A stretch of DNA of 13,647 nt, taken from NCBI GenBank assembly GCA_947623855.1, contig CANQHW010000017.1, forward strand, positions 1-13,647. The letters are read 5' to 3'. Below, piece by piece: positions 1-4,948 of this stretch (within the stretch, counting starts at the first letter, position 1; each line of letters opens with the position of its first letter). Made by a program: the position numbers and the translations under genes. The notes beneath the pieces are model-generated. The model saw only the letters and a list, made by a program, of their open reading frames with translations, ran no database searches and was not told the DNA's origin. Origin of the DNA: an uncultured Bacilli bacterium (GTDB lineage Bacteria; Bacillota_I; Bacilli_A; RF39; UBA660).

Positions 1-59
1 TTTTTAATATTTTCTTTTACTAAATCTTTATTTTCTCTTATTAATTTAATATCTATCAT
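1..59 (-). CDS. serS: Seryl-tRNA synthetase, N-terminal fragment (runs off the left edge)
   Basis: Only the first 19 codons are inside the window. They read MIDIKLIRENKDLVKENIK, which matches the very conserved SerS opening (M-[LI]-D-x-K-x-[IL]-R-E-N-x-x-x-V-K). In the family this begins the N-terminal coiled-coil arm that holds tRNA-Ser; the catalytic class II domain lies outside the window. The start is ATG at 59-57, preceded by an AAGGAAG Shine-Dalgarno. That Shine-Dalgarno overlaps the stop codon of the 86-codon ORF upstream, so the two are translationally close. A T-box terminator lies upstream of both, which fits control of serS by uncharged tRNA-Ser. The identification rests on a short but characteristic stretch. 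Confidence 0.85.
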   Translation of the reverse strand, partial: MIDIKLIRENKDLVKENIK

Positions 60-61
60 AA

Positions 62-322
62 TTATCTTCCTTTCTTAACACTTTGTTCTTTTTCCAAAGT
101 AATAATCATTAACTTAAGTATACTTCTCTTAATAATAGATCTTTGATACTTTGGTTCTAAATATAATGAAAATGGTCCAAAAACTTCCATAAACTCATCA
201 CGATACATATAAGCTATTCTTCCAATTAATTCATTACTACCTTGTAAATAAATATCATATACATAATTACCCAATCTATTCTTTGTAAAATAAATGTACT
301 GGTCTTCTATTACCTTATCCAA
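62..322 (-). CDS. Small protein of unknown function between the T-box leader and serS; faint GNAT-like pattern
   Basis: An 86-residue protein starting at TTG (322-320) behind an excellent AAAGGAGG Shine-Dalgarno. It ends 2 bases before the serS start, inside the serS ribosome-binding region, so it is almost surely co-transcribed with serS. I do not recognise a firm family. The middle (ELIGRIAYMYRD, then a Gly-Pro-Phe strand and LYLEPKYQR) resembles the beta3-beta4 part of GNAT N-acetyltransferases. The acetyl-CoA binding loop R/Q-x-x-G-x-G/A that should follow is replaced by QRSIIKRS, and the protein stops about 60 residues short of a full GNAT. It could be a degenerate or truncated acetyltransferase or a short unrelated protein. 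It is basic at the C-terminus (EQSVKKGR). Confidence 0.7.
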   Translation of the reverse strand: MDKVIEDQYIYFTKNRLGNYVYDIYLQGSNELIGRIAYMYRDEFMEVFGPFSLYLEPKYQRSIIKRSILKLMIITLEKEQSVKKGR

Positions 323-335
323 TTTTTCCTCCTTT

Positions 336-381
336 AAAAAAGCTATTACTATTATTACAAAGGAGCAATAATAGTAATAGC
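336..381 (-). terminator. T-box regulated rho-independent terminator upstream of serS
   Basis: On the minus strand a perfect 15-bp stem (GCTATTACTATTATT at 381-367 with its complement at 356-342) closes a 10-base loop and is followed by six T (341-336). Its 5' arm begins at the GC that ends the T-box sequence GGATGGCACCGC. This is the normal arrangement in which antiterminator and terminator are mutually exclusive. Confidence 0.9.
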
Positions 382-550
382 GGTGCCATCCTTACTTTTA
401 CTTAATTTTTTGATAACGGAAAAAACTTCCGAAGATGATTAATCTTACTTTAAAAGGAGATTCATAAGTTCTAAATTGTTTATTTTCCACCATCATAAAC
501 TCTCTATTAATCGCTAAACTTATTACTAATCTTTTTTTATAACGCTTTAT
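380..550 (-). promoter_or_regulatory. T-box riboswitch (tRNA-sensing leader) of the serS operon
   Basis: Read on the minus strand, the region has T-box landmarks in the right order. A stem I base helix pairs GATTAAT (512-506) with ATTAATC (443-437). The conserved AGAGAG lies at 505-500 and the GGTGGAAAA apical motif at 491-483. A stem III-like hairpin CGGAA/TTCCG follows, then the T-box sequence AAGGATGGCACCGC (393-380). Just after GAA (463-461) the 3' side of stem I reads TCTCC, so the specifier is likely UCU (460-458) or UCC (458-456). Both are serine codons, in line with serS downstream. In the family, uncharged tRNA binding stabilises the antiterminator and lets transcription continue. 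The exact 5' end and specifier register are inferred. Confidence 0.85.
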
Positions 551-556
551 ACGCTT

Positions 557-585
557 ATTTTAACATTGTTTTTTTACTAAATCAA
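557..585 (-). promoter_or_regulatory. Promoter of the serS T-box operon
   Basis: Minus strand: -35 TTGATT (585-580), a 17-base spacer, then -10 TAAAAT (562-557). It overlaps the last codons and stop of the sigma-like gene. Transcription would begin near 550, just before the T-box stem I. The spacing is ideal and the boxes match consensus at 4/6 and 5/6. Confidence 0.65.
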
Positions 586-2020
586 GACTTAATCTTTTAT
601 TTTCTAATTCCCTTTTAATCGTTGGAATAATCCTTTCAAATAAATATTCATACTCCTCTATCGTTAAAGGAATAAATTCAGATGCATATCCCACAATTAA
701 TGTAGCTAATAAACTATTATCTAAAACATCATTTCGATTATATCTTTTACAAAGAATCGCCCGAGCTTTAGCATCCTTTCTAAGTAAATAACCTAACTCT
801 CTTTCAATATCAAATATCTCTTCATCACTTAAACAACCTTGTTCTTGAAAAAATCTTTTAATACTATTAGATTGCATAGTTTCAAAAGAGTCTTTATAAT
901 CTCTAATAATTAGCCTTTCTTCTCTACTTAATTCTCTATTTTTAGCTTTTAAAGACTCTAAAATAATCGCTTTCTTAATCTTTCTCATTGTTCGTGATTT
1001 TAAATTTTCATACACATAAGCACGAGATACCCCTAAATTCTTAGCAATCTCTTGCCAAGGAAGTTTTTTAAATCCAAATAACCCATACCCATATAATAAG
1101 AAATATATCTCTCTATCACTAAAAGCAATATTTAAAATAAGTCGTTCTAAATTCTTAACATCAATTACTTTTTCTAATTCTTCTAACATTACTTCTATTT
1201 CATCTTTAACTTCTACTACTTCATTTTTAATTAAATAACTATTCTTTTCTTTAGAACTATTATTAACTAAATACATTATATATCTATTAAAACGATTTCT
1301 AATCGTACTTCCTAAAGTACACTTACTATCTAAACTATATGACTCAATAGTATTAAAAACTATTCTATTCCCTAAATCAACTAATTCTTCTAAATCTAAA
1401 TTATATTTATTATGATAATTAACTACTCTTTCAAAAATAAATCTTTGATAATGTTCTATTAAAGCATTTCGATAACTAATATCCTTTGTTTCTTTATATA
1501 ACTTTATATATTCTAATTCCTTTTTATGTGTAAGACAAAGAGTATAACAAATATTTTCATATAAATATCTTAATTGTTGTGGAACATCTTTTCTACGTTT
1601 AAATTCTATTATTTGAAAAGCAGTATATAAATTATCACAAAAAGAATTTTGAACTTTTAAATTATAAAAACTATTTTTATTATCTTTAATATAATTATAA
1701 ATCTCTAAACTATTTAAAAGTACTTGTTCAAAAGTCTTAACATCTGGTATATATCCTAAATAATTATTAAATAACCTTACACATCTAAACATTGAATTAC
1801 CAAAAGAATATTTTCGATCAGTATAAGACTTTATTATTTCTATTAAAGTATTAATCTTATCATTTTCTAAATCTTTAAATATTAAATAGCGGAATAAATT
1901 ATCCATATCTCCCACACTATTTATGGTATATTCCATAGTTTCAAAATTATATTTTTGTAAATATGCTACACTATTAATCTTTGATTCTACAATCATTTTT
2001 AGATTACCATTTATTTTCAT
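560..2020 (-). CDS. Divergent sigma-70-like transcription factor with long N- and C-terminal extensions
   Basis: A 486-aa protein. I place the start at ATG 2020-2018, behind an AGGGGG Shine-Dalgarno and a promoter; the longer TTG start at 2077 falls inside the -35 box. Residues about 183-253 follow sigma-70 region 2 (ALIEHYQRFIFERVVNYHNK, then DLEELVDLGNRIVFNTIESY). Residues about 290-350 follow region 4, with the turn GYGLFGFKKLPWQEI and the helix-turn-helix LGVSRAYVYENLKSRTMRKI. Between them is only an acidic, Glu-rich linker, with no clear region 3. The FSTYAxWWIR signature of region 2.3 is replaced by LGSTIRNRFNRYI, so the promoter-melting aromatics are largely lost. The first 180 residues and the last 130 are helical-looking and match nothing I recognise. 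It may be an alternative sigma factor, or a sigma-derived regulator that binds DNA through region 4. It sits directly upstream of the serS operon but is separated from it by that operon's promoter. Confidence 0.75.
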   Translation of the reverse strand: MKINGNLKMIVESKINSVAYLQKYNFETMEYTINSVGDMDNLFRYLIFKDLENDKINTLIEIIKSYTDRKYSFGNSMFRCVRLFNNYLGYIPDVKTFEQVLLNSLEIYNYIKDNKNSFYNLKVQNSFCDNLYTAFQIIEFKRRKDVPQQLRYLYENICYTLCLTHKKELEYIKLYKETKDISYRNALIEHYQRFIFERVVNYHNKYNLDLEELVDLGNRIVFNTIESYSLDSKCTLGSTIRNRFNRYIMYLVNNSSKEKNSYLIKNEVVEVKDEIEVMLEELEKVIDVKNLERLILNIAFSDREIYFLLYGYGLFGFKKLPWQEIAKNLGVSRAYVYENLKSRTMRKIKKAIILESLKAKNRELSREERLIIRDYKDSFETMQSNSIKRFFQEQGCLSDEEIFDIERELGYLLRKDAKARAILCKRYNRNDVLDNSLLATLIVGYASEFIPLTIEEYEYLFERIIPTIKRELENKRLSLDLVKKQC

Positions 2021-2048
2021 TTTAAACCCCCTAAAAAAAACGTATTTT

Positions 2049-2077
2049 ACTTTAACATAAAAAAACTTAGTTGTCAA
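2049..2077 (-). promoter_or_regulatory. Promoter of the sigma-like gene
   Basis: Minus strand: perfect -35 TTGACA (2077-2072), a 17-base spacer, then -10 TAAAGT (2054-2049). The inferred start near 2042 leaves a leader of about 20 bases containing the AGGGGG Shine-Dalgarno at 2032-2027. The perfect -35 box supports the short start codon choice. Confidence 0.7.
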
Positions 2078-2135
2078 TTATATCCTACAGCTTACATTTC
2101 TAAAATTTTTATTGCACTTTCTGTAAATATATGTT

Positions 2136-2480
2136 TTAATCTAAATACGAACTTTTCCTAGCTAACTTTAAACTTGCATTAAAACTTGCTTCTAATCTAT
2201 TATTAAATTTTGCCATTTCTAAAACTAGTGTTTCGTCTTGAAATAAAAATACTATATCATCTAACATATAAATTATATATTTTTGAATATCTGTTCCTTC
2301 TTTTTTTATACACCATTTATCAATATAATTATTTATTTCTTCTAATGTATGATTTGTTATTATTTTGGCAATTTTTTTATCTGCTTTAGCTTTTTCTTTT
2401 CTAGATAATTTAAGTTTTTCTAAACATATATCGGTTCTTATTTGAGCAGCAGACAAACCAAACTCTGTTAAATCATTCAT
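2136..2480 (-). CDS. Small soluble protein of unknown function (114 aa)
   Basis: Starts at ATG 2480-2478 behind a clear GGGAGG Shine-Dalgarno. No family recognised. The sequence is helical in character with no signal peptide or membrane segment: a charged Lys-rich segment (residues 22-41, LKLSRKEKAKADKKIAKII), then a hydrophobic helix around IQKYIIYMLDDIVFLF, then a basic end. It begins 26 bases after the stop of the 214-aa gene upstream, so the two are probably one transcript. Such short helical proteins beside a partner gene can be regulators, but nothing in the sequence proves a role. Confidence 0.7.
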   Translation of the reverse strand: MNDLTEFGLSAAQIRTDICLEKLKLSRKEKAKADKKIAKIITNHTLEEINNYIDKWCIKKEGTDIQKYIIYMLDDIVFLFQDETLVLEMAKFNNRLEASFNASLKLARKSSYLD

Positions 2481-2506
2481 AATATAACCTCCCTAACAAT
2501 AATTAT

Positions 2507-3151
2507 TTATTTTATATAATGTGGGTCTTTATATTTTATTTCATACATAACACTATCTAACTTTTGGAAGGCATCTAAATACATTATTCTTAAATTTCCA
2601 TCCATATCTTTATTAGTAATGATACCATCAAAACTATCAAGTTCATCACGTAAATTTTTAACATATCTTTCTAAGATTAAATGACTTAGAACTAAATCTC
2701 TTATCGTTTTATTACTAGCTACTAAGATATAACCTCCATAGATATCATCTAAAAGTGCATAACTTAATATTTCCACCGCTTTTTCTTCCGTAATATCCTC
2801 TTCTAAATATTTACTACTCCTAACCTTTAAGAAAAACTCATCATCTAAACTAAAAGGAATATTTTCTTTACCAAAAGAACATAGCGCATATTTACAAAGA
2901 ATATGAAACATATCCGGTAGTTGTAATAACTTTGCTTTTGCTCTAGCATCCCTCTTACTACTTATAAATTCATATTTATCCCCAATCTCCGTATTTTCTG
3001 GTACCACACTTAAATCATTAAATAAAACTAATCTAATCGCTCCCACAGCATTCCTAAGCCCTTGACTTTCTTCCGTAGCTAAAAAGATATCATCTAAATA
3101 ATCCATCTTAGCACTCTTCATATTTTCTTTTACTAAGTCCTCTAAGTTCAT
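2507..3151 (-). CDS. Protein of unknown function (214 aa), first gene of a two-gene unit
   Basis: Start chosen at ATG 3151-3149, because the GTG at 3160 lies within the AGGTGAT Shine-Dalgarno. No family recognised. It is a soluble, mixed-charge, mostly helical protein with no signal peptide. A run with Arg/Lys (SSKRDARAKAKLLQLPDMFH, about residues 65-84) is followed by a central segment CKYALCSFG with two cysteines. The C-terminal half is helical (TIRDLVLSHLILERYVKNL). It is divergent from the HIT-family gene and lies 26 bases ahead of the 114-aa gene in the same direction. The pair's partnership is inferred from spacing alone. Confidence 0.75.
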   Translation of the reverse strand: MNLEDLVKENMKSAKMDYLDDIFLATEESQGLRNAVGAIRLVLFNDLSVVPENTEIGDKYEFISSKRDARAKAKLLQLPDMFHILCKYALCSFGKENIPFSLDDEFFLKVRSSKYLEEDITEEKAVEILSYALLDDIYGGYILVASNKTIRDLVLSHLILERYVKNLRDELDSFDGIITNKDMDGNLRIMYLDAFQKLDSVMYEIKYKDPHYIK

Positions 3152-3161
3152 TACAATCACC

Positions 3162-3180
3162 TATTCTTAATAAAAGAATA
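3162..3180. repeat. Inverted repeat next to the Shine-Dalgarno of the 214-aa gene
   Basis: TATTCTT (3162-3168) and AAGAATA (3174-3180) form a 7-bp inverted repeat with a 5-base loop. It lies directly beside the AGGTGAT ribosome-binding site of the minus-strand gene starting at 3151. There is no T-run, so it is not a terminator. It could be a weak RNA hairpin or an operator, or chance in AT-rich DNA. Confidence 0.35.
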
Positions 3181-3219
3181 CCATAAAAACTTTAAAATAT
3201 AAAGATTTATTAGAAGTAT

Positions 3220-3249
3220 TTGACAAACTATTAAAAATAATTATATTAT
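3220..3249 (+). promoter_or_regulatory. Promoter of the HIT-family gene
   Basis: Perfect -35 TTGACA (3220-3225), an 18-base spacer, -10 TATTAT (3244-3249). The expected start near 3256 coincides with the first base of the GGTGAT Shine-Dalgarno, giving a leader of only about 9 bases. Confidence 0.7.
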
Positions 3250-3264
3250 TAAATTGGTGATAAT

Positions 3265-3645
3265 ATGGATTGTGTATTTTGTAAAATTATAAATGGTGAT
3301 ATTCCTAGTAAAAAAATTTATGAAGATGATTATGTCATTGCTCTTTTAGATCTTCATCCTAGTTGTGATGGTCATACATTAATTATTCCTAAAAAACATT
3401 ATGATGATTTTATCTCTTTACCTAATGAAGAACTAAATCATATTATGGATGCCGCTAAAAAACTTGCTCCTCAGTTAATCGATTGCTTTGATTCCAAAGC
3501 CTTTAGCCTCCGAGTAAATTATTTAGATGCTCAAGAAATAAAACACTATCATCTACATTTAATGCCTAGCTTCCCATGCCATAAAGCTACTTTAACCCAA
3601 GAAGAAGCTTATAACAAATATCAAAAATACTGTTCTAAAAATTAA
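3265..3645 (+). CDS. HIT-family nucleotide hydrolase/transferase
   Basis: A 126-aa protein with the histidine triad signature H-Y-H-L-H-L-M near residue 97, inside KHYHLHLMP; the middle histidine is the nucleophile in this family. The N-terminus MDCVFCKIINGDIPSKKIYE has the CxxC that often binds zinc with later histidines, followed by the usual core DDYVIALLDLHPSCDGHTLI and IPKKHYDDF. Family members hydrolyse or transfer nucleoside phosphoramidates or dinucleoside polyphosphates in the cytoplasm; the exact substrate cannot be told. The G-x-N-x-G-x-x-A-G-Q segment before the triad is reduced to RVNYLDAQEI. It is slightly shorter than the usual 135-145 aa. The start is fixed by GGTGAT. It is monocistronic, with its own promoter and terminator. 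Confidence 0.92.
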   Translation: MDCVFCKIINGDIPSKKIYEDDYVIALLDLHPSCDGHTLIIPKKHYDDFISLPNEELNHIMDAAKKLAPQLIDCFDSKAFSLRVNYLDAQEIKHYHLHLMPSFPCHKATLTQEEAYNKYQKYCSKN

Positions 3646-3658
3646 GAACAGTATTTTT
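3623..3658. terminator. Bidirectional terminator shared by the HIT gene and the convergent gene
   Basis: A perfect 14-bp stem (AAAAATACTGTTCT at 3623-3636, complement at 3645-3658) with an 8-base loop. Its A/T ends supply a T-run on either strand. The HIT stop codon lies at the loop/stem junction, and the last codons of the minus gene start inside the right arm. Confidence 0.88.
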
Positions 3659-4064
3659 ATTTCAAATGAAGACTTAACTTTTCCTGATCATTTTCCTTTA
3701 TTTGTTTTACAATATCCTCATCATTTATAGGTTTAAATTCATCTTCCTCATAATCATAAGAATAATACTTACCTTCATCCTTCTTTAAACTCCCCATAAT
3801 CTTAGTTATTTTATTTATTTTAGCTTCCGTTACTAAATTATTTAAATCATTAAAAGGAATAAAATTAGTTACCATAAGTTCTTCATACCTGGTATGTTTA
3901 TTAATCTTTTTCCCAAAATATTTTCCAGAAAGGAGTTGAAAACTCCCCCAAGAAGCATTTTGATAAACTATTACCACCCCTAAATCGGTATAGTAATAAT
4001 AACTCTTCCCTCCAATTTTTCCTTCTCTTCTTTCCATTAAAGACGCTATTCCCATACTATCCAT
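3657..4064 (-). CDS. Protein of unknown function (135 aa)
   Basis: Start placed at ATG 4064-4062, behind GGTGAT with a 4-base gap; the ATG at 4076 overlaps that Shine-Dalgarno. No family recognised. The N-terminal half looks like a small beta-rich domain: a GGKSYYYYTDLGVVIVYQ hairpin pattern followed by the aromatic NASWGSFQLLSGKYFGK. The C-terminal half is helical then strongly acidic (YDYEEDEFKPINDEDIV). No signal peptide or membrane segment. It converges on the HIT gene over a shared terminator and has its own promoter, so it appears to be a single-gene unit. Confidence 0.72.
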   Translation of the reverse strand: MDSMGIASLMERREGKIGGKSYYYYTDLGVVIVYQNASWGSFQLLSGKYFGKKINKHTRYEELMVTNFIPFNDLNNLVTEAKINKITKIMGSLKKDEGKYYSYDYEEDEFKPINDEDIVKQIKENDQEKLSLHLK

Positions 4065-4086
4065 AATAATCACCATTTCTTAAGTA

Positions 4087-4118
4087 TGCTATATTATCAT
4101 AACTTTCTTAGTAATTCA
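4087..4118 (-). promoter_or_regulatory. Probable promoter of the 135-aa gene
   Basis: Minus strand: TTGAAT (about 4118-4113), a 17-base spacer, TAATAT (about 4095-4090). Each box matches consensus at 4/6. It overlaps the stop codon of the candidate 31-codon gene. The leader would be about 20 bases with GGTGAT as Shine-Dalgarno. Confidence 0.45.
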
Positions 4119-4211
4119 ATTATTTTTTTTAAGACCTTCTTTATTTAATAATAAACTAGCATCATCTACTTCATTAATTAATTTATCAATAAATATATCT
4201 ACTCTAATCAT
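4116..4211 (-). CDS. Candidate small protein, 31 aa
   Basis: Minus strand ATG at 4211-4209, placed 5 bases after a textbook AAGGAGG Shine-Dalgarno, opens a frame of 31 codons ending in TGA (4118-4116). The product begins MIRVDIFIDKLINEV and is an amphipathic, acidic-then-basic helix (DDASLLLNKEGLKKNN). No family recognised. The strong, well-spaced ribosome-binding site in an otherwise non-coding stretch is the main evidence. I found no convincing promoter, and TGA would be the only non-TAA stop in the window. It may be a real small protein, a leader peptide for the 135-aa gene, or a remnant 5' end of a lost gene. Confidence 0.45.
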   Translation of the reverse strand: MIRVDIFIDKLINEVDDASLLLNKEGLKKNN

Positions 4212-4315
4212 AAGTCCTCCTTATTATTAGTATAAAATATCTCTTAAGAAGAATAAATAATATCGACAAAATAAGTAATATTTTGTAAACAAAGTTATTT
4301 TAATATGGATTACTA

Positions 4316-4344
4316 GTGAAAAATTAAAATAATTATAGTATAAT
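4316..4344 (+). promoter_or_regulatory. Promoter of the recU-PBP operon
   Basis: GTGAAA (4316-4321, 4/6 to consensus), a 17-base spacer and a perfect -10 TATAAT (4339-4344). Transcription would begin near 4351, the first base of the GGTGAT Shine-Dalgarno of recU, so the leader is about 13 bases. Confidence 0.65.
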
Positions 4345-4363
4345 TAAGATGGTGATTTTTCAT

Positions 4364-4948
4364 ATGATGTATCCTAATAATATAAAAAAAGAATATCATA
4401 AAAAAGAAAATACTTATTATGGAAATCGAGGTATGGATTTAGAAGCCTTACTTAATGATACAAATAATTACTACGTCGAAAAAGATAAAGCTTTAATCTA
4501 TAAAAAACCAACCCCTATCGGTGTAATCGATGTTGCTTATGAAAATCACAAAAAAATGATTAAGAAAGCTTACTTTAAAACCCATTCAACTCTTGATTAT
4601 AATGGAATTTATAAAGGAAAATATGTCGACTTTGAAGCTAAAGAAACCAAAAATCGCACCGCTTTTCCTTTAGGTAATATCCATCCCCATCAAATTAATC
4701 ATATTAGAAGTGTTATAAGACACGGTGGCATAACTTTTTTAATTATCTTAATGAATAATATTGTTTATTTATTAAAAGGAAGTGATTTTCTAGAATTTAT
4801 TGATCATAATACTAGAAAAAGTATTCCTTATGATTATATTAAAGATAAAGGTTATATAATTAAGTATGGTTATAACCCAGCCTTAGATTATCTAAGTACT
4901 GTTGATGAACTATATATCAATAAAAAGGAGGAAATATATGGAAACTAA
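4364..4948 (+). CDS. recU: Holliday junction resolvase RecU
   Basis: A 194-aa protein that cuts four-way DNA junctions during recombination and chromosome segregation. The RecU hallmarks are in order: NRGMDLEALLNDTNNYY (21-37), the KKPTPIGV motif (47-54), STLDYNGIYKGKYVDFEAKE (75-94) and the TKNRTAFPLGNIHPHQ segment. D78, E91 and K93 keep the 13/15-residue spacing of the catalytic Asp-Glu-Lys of Bacillus RecU. The length is near the usual ~200 aa. Start: ATG 4364 (or 4367) lies 7 bases after GGTGAT, while the ATG at 4349 would overlap that site. The gene overlaps the PBP gene by 11 bases. This recU-ponA order is known from Bacillus and supports both assignments. Confidence 0.95.
   Translation: MMYPNNIKKEYHKKENTYYGNRGMDLEALLNDTNNYYVEKDKALIYKKPTPIGVIDVAYENHKKMIKKAYFKTHSTLDYNGIYKGKYVDFEAKETKNRTAFPLGNIHPHQINHIRSVIRHGGITFLIILMNNIVYLLKGSDFLEFIDHNTRKSIPYDYIKDKGYIIKYGYNPALDYLSTVDELYINKKEEIYGN

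Noticed and set aside
541..560. Terminator of the sigma-like gene in the AAGCG repeats
   Set aside because: The two ACGCTT copies are direct rather than inverted, so no stable hairpin forms. The downstream T-box terminator may serve instead.
2021..2077. Longer sigma-like protein starting at TTG 2077
   Set aside because: That codon is part of the perfect TTGACA -35 box, and the added residues lie upstream of the AGGGGG Shine-Dalgarno that serves ATG 2020.
4902..4937. PBP start at ATG 4902
   Set aside because: The AAGGAGG site at about 4924-4931 sits right before ATG 4938, and the extra 12 residues are only recU sequence in another frame.
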